The translations under genes and the position numbers were made by a program. DNA of 64,000 nucleotides from Enterococcus sp. DIV0212c. GTDB lineage: Bacteria; Bacillota; Bacilli; Lactobacillales; Enterococcaceae. Every line of letters starts with the position of its first letter. Positions within the stretch are counted from its first letter, which is position 1. Below are positions 54,777 to 63,986 of this stretch, piece by piece. The notes under the pieces are model-generated. The model searched no databases. It saw only the letters and a program-made list of their open reading frames with translations, and was not told where the DNA came from. The DNA lies in the NCBI RefSeq assembly GCF_017377505.1, contig NZ_JAFREN010000010.1, forward strand, positions 62,001-126,000, written 5' to 3'.

Positions 54777-57497
54777 CTATGGTTGTCCTTGCATGAGTTT
54801 CCATGTAATCGTTCCAGTATAATTTCCAGTGTATACAATATCAGAGGAACCGATTTTTAGTTTGATTCCATCCGTCCCTTCGGTTTTACCCCAAGTACTA
54901 CTAACAACAACCTTGTCGTTTTTGCCTTCAGTATTTTCATAAATAGACGCTGCAGCTTCTCCTAATATTTTTTCGTTCCCTTTATTCACATAACGTAAAG
55001 CATCTACTAATTCTTGTCCTTTTTCATTCATCATCGGTTTCGTTAATGTCGCTGTTAGATGCCAACCTTCCGAACGATTTGAACGACTATCTAGAACAAC
55101 TAGTTGCTCATTATATGTGGGATTTTCTAAGGTTTGGTCTTTTGCGTCATACGTTAAAGTTCCAAAATCTAAGGTCTTAGGTGACGAAACTAATTGTAGA
55201 ACTCCATCTAAAGTCAGGGTTTCTATATTAGACTCTAAACCTTCACTATCAGTTGCATAGACACTTATAATATGAGGTCCATAAGATAAATCTTCTGCAC
55301 TGATAGTAAATTCATACGGAAGATTCGTATTCTTCGGATCATTTTTATATACCGGAGATATTGCGGTGGCAAGTCCACCGTCAATTTTATACCACAGTGT
55401 AACCGATTCTGACTCTTTATCATTGAATGTTCCTGTCAGTTTTTTTGCCGTACCATCTGATTCACCAGTTTTTTCATTCAAGGTAATCTTTGGTGCTGTA
55501 TTTTCTTCCACTTGTTCAGGCAACAAAGCATTAGCTGAACTATTCAATGGATTATTGGATGAATCAAAACCATCAGCATAAATCCAGTTATCAATCATTT
55601 TTCCATTACCTGAAAAATTGATTTTGGCTGAAAAACTGATTTTTAAATCAGTTGACTCTCCTACTGCAATGTCTTGTTTTGGCAAACTCAATTTACGGTT
55701 ACTGGCATTATAATATTCCGGGTGATCGGTTGTTATACCATCTTTGCTCACTTTAATCGTGCTCGTATCGATATCTAAATAAGATTGGATTTCATCGTAG
55801 ATATTCACATCTTTCCAGATATTTGTTGGGACGATCGAAAGATTTTTAACTTCCATTTCATAGTTTAAAATATCACCAACTTTTGCTTTCGCTCCTGGTG
55901 GACGTGTTTCATCCTCTTTAGCTGACTTATTAACAACTGTTTTAGAAACATACGGCTGCACCATTTCAGCTGATTTTATTTTTACTTTAGCTGTATTACT
56001 AGAAACAACTTTTTCTTTCGCTCCATTAGTAGCTATCGTATCTGTATAATGTAGTTCCGCTCTATTGGGTATAACGAATGCTTGTTCAATCGCCGAGTAC
56101 GTTTCTCGAAGCGCTGCTGGATTTTCTTTGTTCAAAACACCTTTAATATCCATTGCAAACATTGCACCATACATCGATTGATCTTTCATAAATTGTTCAG
56201 TAAATTCAACTCGAATAACATCTCTGACACTTGCTAGCTCAGCTTCAACACCATTTTCAAAATCAGCTGGAACTGCTGGCACATTTACATTAGGATCAAT
56301 CGTGATATTATAATAACTTTTAGGCAATTCTTGGTTTGTTTGTGCCAATTTAATTTTAATATCACTATCTTTATTTTTGATCTTGATTGCGTTATGTACC
56401 GGATCTGTCCAGATAAAGGAATTATAGCGATAATTTTTCCCATTATTTGGTGTATATTGATAGATAGAATATTCTACATTATCCTTTTCATCTGTGTTGT
56501 CATTATCATATCCAATTTTATTGGGATTATCTGTTTCAAATGGCAGTAATCCTTCATTGTCAACTGCTGTTGTACTATCTGACATTCGTAGAATTAGGTT
56601 ATAACTGCTAGTCGGCCCAAAAGTATATGCCGCCCAAGATTTTTTAGCTATTTCTCGATGCTCTTCACCATCTGGAGCATTTACACCTGGTATTGTTGGC
56701 ATAATATGTAGCAATCCATCAGTCATTTTATAACTTAGCAAAGTGCCTTGTGGAACGATTATATCTTGTAAATTCATCTGCTCTTCATTCAATAATATGC
56801 TTTCACGATAATCCACATCAGCAAAAACATTATAACCAGTTACTTCGATTTTATTTTCTGTTCCATGCTCAAGATACTCATATTTCAATTCAACATTAGG
56901 ATACAATCTTTCTTGTGTATGATTTTTTGCTCTTGTCAAACGAACTTGATTAAAGTATCCACTACTTCCACCTATCAGCAGTCCTGGATAGGTATTTCTA
57001 TTGTTAAAACCATCAGCTAAATCCATTTTTTCAACAGTAATTCGCATGTCTATCCATTTACCTTTAAACAAACCCACCTTCGTGTATGTCAACTTAGATC
57101 GTTTATTAGCTACAGCGTCATCTGGTGAATAATAATAAGTATTTCCAGCAAATCCTTCATCCGGGGCTGATACCAATGCAAAGTCTGTGGTTTTCACTAT
57201 AGTATCTGATGTCCAACGCGGAATGAAACTGTATTTGCTTTCTAAAGAAGTCTTCGTTGGATTCTCTAAATTAATAGCTTTACTGTGTCCTGACAATAAT
57301 TTATCACGACCAGTAGTAGGATCATCTGTCAAATAGGGCTGCATGAGTTTGTTATTTTTGCTCTCACTAGCTACTCCGCTCTCTGTTTCCTTTGCTTGAA
57401 GGTTGTAACCATTCATAAAACCACTTTGGAAAAGAGCCAAGATAAATACAAGACATATTATTGCTACTGCTAGCAATTGAATTTTTTTCTTTTTCAA
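54777..57497 (-). CDS. Large WxL-domain surface protein, 906 aa
   Basis: Signal peptide/anchor (residues 5-27), a long N-terminal region of unrecognised beta structure (about 60-480), a DUF11/isopeptide-like module (VSKTVVNKSAKEDETRPPGA, about 518-650), an Ig-like module (APKITLNEKTGESDGTAKKL, about 670-765) and a C-terminal WxL domain: TLDFGTLTYD, GWHLTATLTKPM and TGTITWKLMQGQP. Probably the largest surface-exposed adhesin of the locus. Starts 85 bp after the beta-helix gene, behind a hairpin. Confidence 0.9.
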   Translation of the reverse strand: MKKKKIQLLAVAIICLVFILALFQSGFMNGYNLQAKETESGVASESKNNKLMQPYLTDDPTTGRDKLLSGHSKAINLENPTKTSLESKYSFIPRWTSDTIVKTTDFALVSAPDEGFAGNTYYYSPDDAVANKRSKLTYTKVGLFKGKWIDMRITVEKMDLADGFNNRNTYPGLLIGGSSGYFNQVRLTRAKNHTQERLYPNVELKYEYLEHGTENKIEVTGYNVFADVDYRESILLNEEQMNLQDIIVPQGTLLSYKMTDGLLHIMPTIPGVNAPDGEEHREIAKKSWAAYTFGPTSSYNLILRMSDSTTAVDNEGLLPFETDNPNKIGYDNDNTDEKDNVEYSIYQYTPNNGKNYRYNSFIWTDPVHNAIKIKNKDSDIKIKLAQTNQELPKSYYNITIDPNVNVPAVPADFENGVEAELASVRDVIRVEFTEQFMKDQSMYGAMFAMDIKGVLNKENPAALRETYSAIEQAFVIPNRAELHYTDTIATNGAKEKVVSSNTAKVKIKSAEMVQPYVSKTVVNKSAKEDETRPPGAKAKVGDILNYEMEVKNLSIVPTNIWKDVNIYDEIQSYLDIDTSTIKVSKDGITTDHPEYYNASNRKLSLPKQDIAVGESTDLKISFSAKINFSGNGKMIDNWIYADGFDSSNNPLNSSANALLPEQVEENTAPKITLNEKTGESDGTAKKLTGTFNDKESESVTLWYKIDGGLATAISPVYKNDPKNTNLPYEFTISAEDLSYGPHIISVYATDSEGLESNIETLTLDGVLQLVSSPKTLDFGTLTYDAKDQTLENPTYNEQLVVLDSRSNRSEGWHLTATLTKPMMNEKGQELVDALRYVNKGNEKILGEAAASIYENTEGKNDKVVVSSTWGKTEGTDGIKLKIGSSDIVYTGNYTGTITWKLMQGQP

Positions 57498-57532
57498 TAT
57501 TTTATCCTCCTTTCTTTAATATTCTTTACTTA

Positions 57533-57566
57533 ATTTTAAGACTGAGAAAATTCTCAGTCTTAAAAT
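57533..57566 (-). terminator. Hairpin between beta-helix and large WxL genes
   Basis: ATTTTAAGACTGAGAA pairs perfectly with TTCTCAGTCTTAAAAT. No U-run follows, so it may be an attenuator or RNA-stabilising stem. Confidence 0.6.
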
Positions 57567-57582
57567 ATTTCAAATGATTAAA

Positions 57583-58872
57583 TTATGTTCTTGATGCCCA
57601 AAGAGTAATTTTACCAAAGTTTTGAACTTGAAATTCTTTATTAAATTCATCATTTTCGGATGAAACTGATGTTGTCGCACCATTGACAACAGATACAGTT
57701 GCGTCAGTTAATATCCAATCTTTGTATAAGGTATTGTAATCGCTGAAACCTTTAACCCCTTTTTCATTTTTGAAATCAAGAGTGATATTTCCTGTACCCT
57801 TCTTAGTATTGAAAATCGGTGCACCAATCGTTTTGTTTCCTAATTCAAATGTTCTTGCACCATCTACATTAATTGAAGAATTTGTTGATGAAAAAATTAC
57901 TCCCTCAGAACCTTCACCTGTAATATACACATATGAACCCTCAGCAGCATTCACTTGAGAACCTGGCTGTTCAAGATTCAATGCTGGTTTAGTTCCTTTA
58001 TCAGATCCGTTAGAATGAATTTCAAATTCAGCATTTTCTCCAACATTTAAAGCTGGAGCTGTTTTATGTTGTAATGATTTATCAAATGCTAAACCAGTTC
58101 CTTCAGTTTCAATTCTCAAAATTGAGTCATTTTGTAAATTGATTTGATTGATTTTCCCATTAAAAGCTGAACGTGCTTTGTTCTTCACTTTTAAGTTAAC
58201 TTCTGCTCCAGTTTCAACTGTTGCAGTTCCCTGCCAGCCGTTTTCATAAGTTCCTTTAAATTTGAATGCACTGCGATCATGTCCGCTATTCGCTGCAACC
58301 CCGTTTAAAACAGAAGCATCTTTAAAGACAACATGAGCAACCCAGCCGATCTCATCTTCTGTATCGATTGTGTTTGTTCCTTCAAAACTCAATGTTCCAT
58401 TATTCAATTGAACTAATGTCTCACCATCAAATGTATTGTCTTTTGATACAAAGTCCCAGCCATTGCTAGCTTTTAAGAAAGTACCTAAAGAACGACTTCC
58501 GACAACATTCAAGTTTTCCAATGTAAATGTTGCTTTTTCTTTGCTTGAAGTTTTAGCGCTGATATGGTATTTCCCAAGATCAATTTTTGCACCTTCTGCA
58601 GAGTAGACTTTGACATCTCTGCTTGGAACACCAGTGATTGATCTAGAAAACGTAATATCTTCAGTTACTTCGATTACAGATACAGACACATCTGCCAATG
58701 TTGCTTTCAACTCTTCATAGGTACTTACTTGTGTAGCACCTTCTATTGGTGATACTGCTGTAACTGCGACATTTCCTTCTGCTTGCGCTGCTAATGGTAA
58801 AACAGTGGGTGCAATCAAGGCTCCAAGTACTACCGCTTTTGTTACTGTTGATTTAAATGATACTTTCTTCAT
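57583..58872 (-). CDS. Secreted pectate-lyase-like beta-helix adhesin
   Basis: A 429-residue secreted protein: signal peptide to about AQA|EG (residue 31), then repeated short beta-strand units typical of right-handed beta-helix domains (VEVTEDITFSRSI-like IEVTEDITFSRSI, KATFTLENLNVVGSRSLG, NNGTLSFEGTNTID). It resembles the pectate-lyase-like adhesive domains found in WxL clusters; no lyase active site is claimed. It lacks an obvious WxL or LPXTG signal. AGGAGG precedes the start. Confidence 0.8.
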   Translation of the reverse strand: MKKVSFKSTVTKAVVLGALIAPTVLPLAAQAEGNVAVTAVSPIEGATQVSTYEELKATLADVSVSVIEVTEDITFSRSITGVPSRDVKVYSAEGAKIDLGKYHISAKTSSKEKATFTLENLNVVGSRSLGTFLKASNGWDFVSKDNTFDGETLVQLNNGTLSFEGTNTIDTEDEIGWVAHVVFKDASVLNGVAANSGHDRSAFKFKGTYENGWQGTATVETGAEVNLKVKNKARSAFNGKINQINLQNDSILRIETEGTGLAFDKSLQHKTAPALNVGENAEFEIHSNGSDKGTKPALNLEQPGSQVNAAEGSYVYITGEGSEGVIFSSTNSSINVDGARTFELGNKTIGAPIFNTKKGTGNITLDFKNEKGVKGFSDYNTLYKDWILTDATVSVVNGATTSVSSENDEFNKEFQVQNFGKITLWASRT

Positions 58873-58911
58873 TACAATCTATTCCTCCTAAAAAAATTTT
58901 ATTATATATTA

Positions 58912-58931
58912 AACAGTCATCGCTGACTGTT
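58912..58931 (-). promoter_or_regulatory. Palindrome between regulator and beta-helix gene
   Basis: AACAGTCA and TGACTGTT form a perfect dyad around four bases. On the minus strand it lies between TTGAAC and TAATAT (17-bp spacing), a possible promoter for the structural genes, so it could be an operator; it could also be a weak terminator of the regulator gene. Confidence 0.5.
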
Positions 58932-58962
58932 CAATAACTGATTTTGATTATTTATTTAAGGA

Positions 58963-59673
58963 TTAACAAACTAGCATATACCCCTTAGAACGAACTGTTT
59001 TGATGTACTTAGGAGCTTTTTCATCTTTCTCAATCTTTTTACGCAAATGAAAAATCAAGTTTGACACTCGGTATTTACGGGCACCCACATCATCTTTCCA
59101 AACATTTTGATAAATTTTTTCATAACTGACCGCTCGTCCAATATTTTGATAAAGATACTCCATCGTTAAATATTCTAATTTTGTCAGGTCAATTTCGTTG
59201 TGATCTATTAACACACTAAAATTGCTTGATACAAGTTTTAGGGTTGCTGGTTCATTCATTTGATATTCATTTCGTGTCTGCAATGATTGCTCTGTAGGAA
59301 AGTCTGATGTGTTTTTCTGACGATTCAGTGCATTAGTAATTAGTTGAACCAATTCATCCGGTTCACATTCATCCCCAACAACTCCATCAGCTCCTAATCT
59401 AGGATAAACACGACGGTTGGCTTTAGTTAAATGTTCTGAAACAATCCAAACTAATGTAGTAGAACATTTTCTTAAATGAACAATCATTTCACAAACATTT
59501 CCTATATAATGATTTTCATCATCTTGAATGATGATTGCATCTAAGTCATCCTGTTTTTTTGTCATCACTTGTTCTTGCTCAATATTATGGACATTCTTAT
59601 ATGTAGCTTTAAGTGTATTCACGTAATCTTTTTCTGTTGCAGCAGATAATGAAACGTATCCAATTTTGTACAT
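58963..59673 (-). CDS. Winged-helix regulator with degenerate receiver domain
   Basis: A 236-residue OmpR/PhoB-like regulator. The N-terminal half looks like a receiver fold (DLDAIIIQDDENH, TTLVWIVSEHLT, LGADGVVGDECEPDEL), but the usual Lys is missing, so phosphorylation is doubtful. The C-terminal DNA-binding domain is typical (VSYEKIYQNVWKDDVGARKYRVSNLIFHLRKKIE, in two parts, about 180-220). No histidine kinase is adjacent. It heads the WxL locus and lies next to the invertible element. Start at 59673 is the best fit; the ribosome binding site AAAGGAG is about 12 bp away. Confidence 0.85.
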   Translation of the reverse strand: MYKIGYVSLSAATEKDYVNTLKATYKNVHNIEQEQVMTKKQDDLDAIIIQDDENHYIGNVCEMIVHLRKCSTTLVWIVSEHLTKANRRVYPRLGADGVVGDECEPDELVQLITNALNRQKNTSDFPTEQSLQTRNEYQMNEPATLKLVSSNFSVLIDHNEIDLTKLEYLTMEYLYQNIGRAVSYEKIYQNVWKDDVGARKYRVSNLIFHLRKKIEKDEKAPKYIKTVRSKGYMLVC

Positions 59674-59843
59674 AACACATCTTTCTCCTTTCAACCAACT
59701 TAAATAAAATCAAGCATCATTCATATTCTTTTTATTTTTTATTAAAGAAAGTTATAATGAGGTACATCCTACCTTGTTCATAGTATGTATATCCCCCATT
59801 GCTTTCTTCTATTTACAGAAATGTCAACAAAGTACACAAATCT

Positions 59844-59874
59844 AAACATATCTTGAAACTACTTCTTTCAAGAT
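59844..59874 (+). repeat. Left inverted repeat/crossover-like site
   Basis: The 25 bp at 59844-59868 recur exactly, inverted, at 61376-61400. The core (59850-59874) is a perfect dyad: arm ATCTTGAAA, 7-bp spacer CTACTTC, arm TTTCAAGAT. This matches the layout of tyrosine-recombinase crossover sites. It lies ~170 bp upstream of the WxL regulator start. Confidence 0.85.
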
Positions 59875-59887
59875 AAGTCTATTTTTT

Positions 59888-59900
59888 CCTTTATATACCA
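59888..59900 (-). promoter_or_regulatory. Possible extended -10 promoter inside the invertible segment
   Basis: Minus-strand TGGTATATAAAGG lies 14 bp inside the left site and points through it towards the WxL regulator. An almost identical TGGTATATAATGG lies outside the right site (61511-61523). No good -35 is seen, so this is a candidate only. Confidence 0.35.
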
Positions 59901-60002
59901 GTAAATTTTAAAGATGTTGACCATCTTACTGACGGTTTAAAACAAATAAAATTATAGTAAATCATCAAGAATTTACTAAAAAAATGAGCTTAGAATAAAA
60001 AA

Positions 60003-60024
60003 ATCCACTCGTTTAAGAGTGGAT
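60003..60024 (-). terminator. Terminator of recombinase gene
   Basis: ATCCACTC pairs with GAGTGGAT around six bases; the minus strand ends in seven T. The stem overlaps the recombinase stop codon. Confidence 0.9.
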
Positions 60025-61125
60025 GCTCAATCTTTTATCGATAATACTTATTGCAGCTTTTCTATTTTCCCATAGTGAATCTGTATATGTATCCAAGGTC
60101 ATTTTTATTGATGAGTGACCCAATATCTTACTCAAAGTAGCAATATCAATGCCTTCTTCCACACATCGGGTAGCAAACGTATGTCTTAACGTATGAAAAT
60201 GAATATCGTCTATTTGTGCTTGGACAACATTTTTTTTAAATCTGTAGTTGATGATTCTTGGTTCCGTAAAACTACCTCTACAATTTACAACATACTCACT
60301 CGTTGTATCTTTCTTCCAACTCATTAAATACTCTTTTAAATTTACAGCAAGAGGAATTACTCTTAAGGAACTTTTGGTTTTAGGTGTATCAATCATTATT
60401 TCCGTTTTCCCGTTGATTGTAGGAGAAGGGATTCTAGAGATTGTACGCCGAACGTGAATAATATCTTTTTCCATGTCAATGTCAGACCATTTCAGACCGC
60501 TGATTTCACCGATTCTCATTCCTGTATACAATGCGATAATTTCTCCCGAACACTCTTTTTTCTTTAAAGCAGCTTGCTCTAAACGTTTTTGTGCATATAA
60601 TGTTAACGCAGAAATTTCTGTTTTTTGTGTGGTCGGTAATACAATTTTAGTGCATGGATCACTAGCTATTTTTCCATCAAATTCTGCTTTTTTCAGTGAA
60701 CTTTTTAAAATAGCAACAATGCTACGAATCGTACTGCCGGCTAAATTCATAGTATTTAAATAGTGAATAAACGATTCAATATCTTCTGATTTCAACTCGC
60801 TTAACTTTTTCTTTCCTAAATAAGGCAAAATATATTTATCTATCTTTCCTTTGTAGTTTGAATAAGAGGATGCTTTAATTTTACTTTTCATTAGAATGTC
60901 TAGCCAATAATCAAACCATTGCTCTAATGTACCTGAAAAAGAAGTAATTTTTTTATTTGAAGAAATATACTGCGCTTTTTTTACCGCTAATTTTTCTTTG
61001 ACTTCTAAATATTGTTTGCCATAGACATATCCATAAATAATTCGATGGTCGATTGTTCGTCCCTTGATATAACGCCCTTCCCAGCGACCGTCTTTTCTTT
61101 TATAAATATTTTCACCTTTTCTCAC
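60013..61125 (-). CDS. Tyrosine recombinase (Tn916-type integrase family)
   Basis: A 370-residue site-specific recombinase: N-terminal arm-binding domain (about 1-60, KRKDGRWEGRYIKG), SAM-like core-binding domain (about 65-155) and catalytic domain with Arg in ALYTGMRIGEISG (about 205), HTLRHTFATR (about 315) and Tyr in SSIKMTLDTYTDS (about 347). All catalytic residues are present. Instead of an integrated element with direct repeats, it is flanked by inverted crossover-like sites at 59850-59874 and 61370-61394. This suggests it inverts its own ~1.5-kb segment. Confidence 0.92.
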   Translation of the reverse strand: MRKGENIYKRKDGRWEGRYIKGRTIDHRIIYGYVYGKQYLEVKEKLAVKKAQYISSNKKITSFSGTLEQWFDYWLDILMKSKIKASSYSNYKGKIDKYILPYLGKKKLSELKSEDIESFIHYLNTMNLAGSTIRSIVAILKSSLKKAEFDGKIASDPCTKIVLPTTQKTEISALTLYAQKRLEQAALKKKECSGEIIALYTGMRIGEISGLKWSDIDMEKDIIHVRRTISRIPSPTINGKTEIMIDTPKTKSSLRVIPLAVNLKEYLMSWKKDTTSEYVVNCRGSFTEPRIINYRFKKNVVQAQIDDIHFHTLRHTFATRCVEEGIDIATLSKILGHSSIKMTLDTYTDSLWENRKAAISIIDKRLSIHS

Positions 61126-61157
61126 TGACTAAATCCCCTCCAGTTTGTGTAAAATAA

Positions 61158-61178
61158 TGACGGCTACCTTGACGGCTA
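61158..61178. repeat. Direct repeats upstream of recombinase (possible arm sites)
   Basis: TGACGGCTA occurs at 61158-61166 and 61170-61178; related copies are ACGGCTA at 61317-61323 and TGACGGTTTA at 59930-59939 near the left site. Short repeats like these could be arm-type sites for the recombinase's N-terminal domain. They are few, so chance is possible. Confidence 0.4.
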
Positions 61179-61369
61179 ATAATATCCTTTTTTTTGCTAA
61201 TAACGTATGATTCCGATGTTTTTTAGTTACAGATTAATTAGAATAAAAGAGATAATAACAATTTTTTCACATTTTTCTCAATTTTTATTGTAATACAAGA
61301 AAAAAATGAAACAAAAACGGCTAGACGAATCAAAATAAATGCTTTAGACTAATATAAGTAAAGTATTTC

Positions 61370-61400
61370 ATCTCAAAAGAAGTAGTTTCAAGATATGTTT
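61370..61400 (-). repeat. Right inverted repeat/crossover-like site
   Basis: On the minus strand it carries the same 25 bp as the left site. The core (61394-61370) has arm ATCTTGAAA, spacer CTACTTC and arm TTTTGAGAT (two changes from perfect dyad). The spacer is identical and inverted relative to the left site. The region 61401-61629 beyond is AT-rich and holds no gene I can support. Confidence 0.85.
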
Positions 61401-61629
61401 GTTTCAAATTAAATAACTAATAACTACTTTTTATATATCAAAATAATTCGATTCTCTGTCCTTATTTATCGACAAACATCTATCATATACTTGATTTATA
61501 CATTCCCTATCCATTATATACCAAAAAGAATGAATTTAGTTACCATTAAAGATATTTTGTACAAATAAACATAAAATATAACTCTTTTTCATATCTTTAT
61601 GCTACTTATTTCCTATTATTCTAACTAAA

Positions 61630-61668
61630 AAAAGATCATCCGATTGCATAACAATCGGATGATCTTTT
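61630..61668 (-). terminator. Terminator of gshF
   Basis: AAAAGATCATCCGATTG pairs perfectly with CAATCGGATGATCTTTT around five bases, ending in T-run on the minus strand. Confidence 0.92.
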
Positions 61669-61715
61669 ACTCTAGAGTTTGAGATAAAAATGTGCTCAAC
61701 CTCTTCTATATTTTA

Positions 61716-63986
61716 TTATTCAAAAACTTCTGGATAAAGCATTTTTAACACATCCATCGTCAAATGACGTCCCTTACCAGAATGTGGATATGCATGCATA
61801 TGCATCGCAGGATTAAAGTTTGCTTCTATAATTCCATAAGTCTTACTATTCTTAGTTCCTTTTATCGATTTATCTGGAACAATCAAGTCGATTCCACAGA
61901 TTTTTGCTCCTAAGGCTTGAACTGCTTCAACTGCAATTTGTTTATAGCTTTCATCAAAACTATCTGTGACATCAATGGAATCTCCACCCGTGCTGACATT
62001 TGAATTTTCTCGCAAATAAACGATTTGATCTTTTTCTGGAACTGATGTTATTAATAAATTTTGTTCTTTCAACATCAAACGTTCCACATCGCCTAGCTGG
62101 ATCAACTCTAATGGCGAGCGATGATGCGTTCCTCTCAATGGATCTAGATTTTTTTCTGCTACCAATGCTTCAACAGATCGAATCCCGTCACCAACAACAT
62201 TGGCTGGCACACGTAGCATAATTGCTTTCACTTGGTCATCTAAAACAAAGAAACGGTACTCAGTCCCTGGCAAGAACTCTTCTATTAAAACAGCTGAATC
62301 TTCTTTAAATGCCAAGTTTAGCGCTTCTGTATAATCAGTCAGCGAAGCTCCTTCTTTAAAAATCGTAATCCCCAAACCATAGTTTGTTGTCTTTGGTTTG
62401 ATCACAAAGGCTTTTTCTGCATATTTCACATAAGCTTGCTCTGCCCGCTCAATCGTATCAAATTCATCGCCAGCAGGCACCGTAAACCCAGCTTCTGCCA
62501 AGACTTTTTTAGTGACTGTCTTATTTTCCATGATCAAAGGAACAACATAGCTATCTTTGCTAGTCATATTCGCGTTTTTGACATATTCAATGTGGTCGTT
62601 ATGTTTGAGTTTTAAAAATTGTTCTTGCTCATCCAATATTTCCACTTCTACACCTTTTTGAATGATATCAAATAAGAACAGTTGCGTAGATAACTCCATA
62701 TTTCTAAAACCTGCTAGTTGATAGGGATGTTCAAATGCCATTCCTTGATATTCTTTACCAAAAACAATTCCTAATTCTTGATTAGAATTGCTTTCAATGA
62801 TTGTCCACATTTTTCCAGCGATCGTTAAATCGGGTGTTCTTAGCTGTGCTCGATGAATTTCTACTGATTTTTTAAATCTAAACAGACCTAAAGCTTCGAT
62901 CATTTCATCCATTTCAGCAAATATCCGATCCCCTTCTGCTAAAAGTTTTACTTGAGCAAAAGGGTGACCTAAAGCAACTTGTTCATTTAAAAAGTCTCCA
63001 GTAGCAACCCAGTCATTCGGTGCTTCTTTTTCATCTGTCCACAATAAATACAACATAAACAAATGAATGAACTCAAGTGATTCTTCATCTACACCTAAAG
63101 GAGCAAATGGATTTAAATCTAAATTTCTTAGTTCAATATAACGAACACCAGTTTTAGGCAAATCAGCCATCTGTTGTCCACCGCGTAGTCTAACAGCTGA
63201 ATAAAACTCTTTTTCTTCTGATAAGATGCCATTTTCAACCATTCGATGAATATCGTTGATGTAATGTTGTAATGATTCATAAGACACTTTGACATCTTCA
63301 TTATTTTTATAACCGAATGAACTGTTACGCAAACTTCTGACTGGTACATTCGGACGTTCTTCTCGTTCAGTAAAGTAACCAGACTCAGCAACTGGAGATG
63401 CACCGAATAGATATGTGATCAGCCAACGGTAACGTAAATAATTCCGTGATACTTTCATATATAGAATGTTTTTGAATTCTTCAATCGTTTCGTATTCTGC
63501 TTGTTCTGAAAAGAGCTGTTGAACCAATTCGATCGCATATTCAAAATTAAAATGGATCCCACTGACCATCTGCTTACGTTTGCCATATTCTCTTGCCAAA
63601 TAACGACGATAAAGTATTCCTTCAAACTGATCAAGTTTGGCTATTTTGATGTCTTCATCTTTTAGTGGTAGTTTTGGCGGCATACTTAGCGGCCAAAGCA
63701 TTTCATTTTTATTCATCGAACGTATCGCTACATCGTGGATCGCTGCAAGATAGCGCAACATTTCATTGATTGAATTCGCCACAGGTGTAATCAATTCCAT
63801 TTGTGTTTCGCTGAAATCTGTTTGAATATATGGATGATACGAACGATTCCCAAAAATTTCTGGATGGTCGGTCAATGCTAATTGACCATCAAATGTCGTA
63901 CGTTGACTTTCTTTTTCTAATCCAAAACGTGCAGCCATGACATATGGACGTACACTTTTTTTCTGTAACAACTCTCTAAATTTCAT
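61716..63986 (-). CDS. gshF: Bifunctional glutathione synthetase GshF (GshAB)
   Basis: A 756-residue fusion enzyme making glutathione in two steps. The N-terminal half is glutamate-cysteine ligase (GLEKESQRTTFDGQLALTDHP and QTDFSETQMELITP near residues 22-70; GGQQMADLPKTGVRYIELRNLDLNPF in pieces about 270-295). The C-terminal half is an ATP-grasp glutathione synthetase (VIKPKTTNYGLGITIF about 527; EFLPGTEYRFFVLD; IDLIVPDKS; EANFNPAMHMH near the end). Length matches the enterococcal/streptococcal enzyme. AAAGGCGAC precedes the ATG; the gene is complete. Confidence 0.96.
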   Translation of the reverse strand: MKFRELLQKKSVRPYVMAARFGLEKESQRTTFDGQLALTDHPEIFGNRSYHPYIQTDFSETQMELITPVANSINEMLRYLAAIHDVAIRSMNKNEMLWPLSMPPKLPLKDEDIKIAKLDQFEGILYRRYLAREYGKRKQMVSGIHFNFEYAIELVQQLFSEQAEYETIEEFKNILYMKVSRNYLRYRWLITYLFGASPVAESGYFTEREERPNVPVRSLRNSSFGYKNNEDVKVSYESLQHYINDIHRMVENGILSEEKEFYSAVRLRGGQQMADLPKTGVRYIELRNLDLNPFAPLGVDEESLEFIHLFMLYLLWTDEKEAPNDWVATGDFLNEQVALGHPFAQVKLLAEGDRIFAEMDEMIEALGLFRFKKSVEIHRAQLRTPDLTIAGKMWTIIESNSNQELGIVFGKEYQGMAFEHPYQLAGFRNMELSTQLFLFDIIQKGVEVEILDEQEQFLKLKHNDHIEYVKNANMTSKDSYVVPLIMENKTVTKKVLAEAGFTVPAGDEFDTIERAEQAYVKYAEKAFVIKPKTTNYGLGITIFKEGASLTDYTEALNLAFKEDSAVLIEEFLPGTEYRFFVLDDQVKAIMLRVPANVVGDGIRSVEALVAEKNLDPLRGTHHRSPLELIQLGDVERLMLKEQNLLITSVPEKDQIVYLRENSNVSTGGDSIDVTDSFDESYKQIAVEAVQALGAKICGIDLIVPDKSIKGTKNSKTYGIIEANFNPAMHMHAYPHSGKGRHLTMDVLKMLYPEVFE

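Noticed and set aside
58912..58931. Dyad as a certain operator of the WxL regulator
   Set aside because: It could equally be a weak terminator; only listed as a candidate.
60013..61125. Recombinase as part of an integrated conjugative element or prophage
   Set aside because: No excisionase, relaxase or phage genes are near, and the flanking repeats are inverted, not direct.
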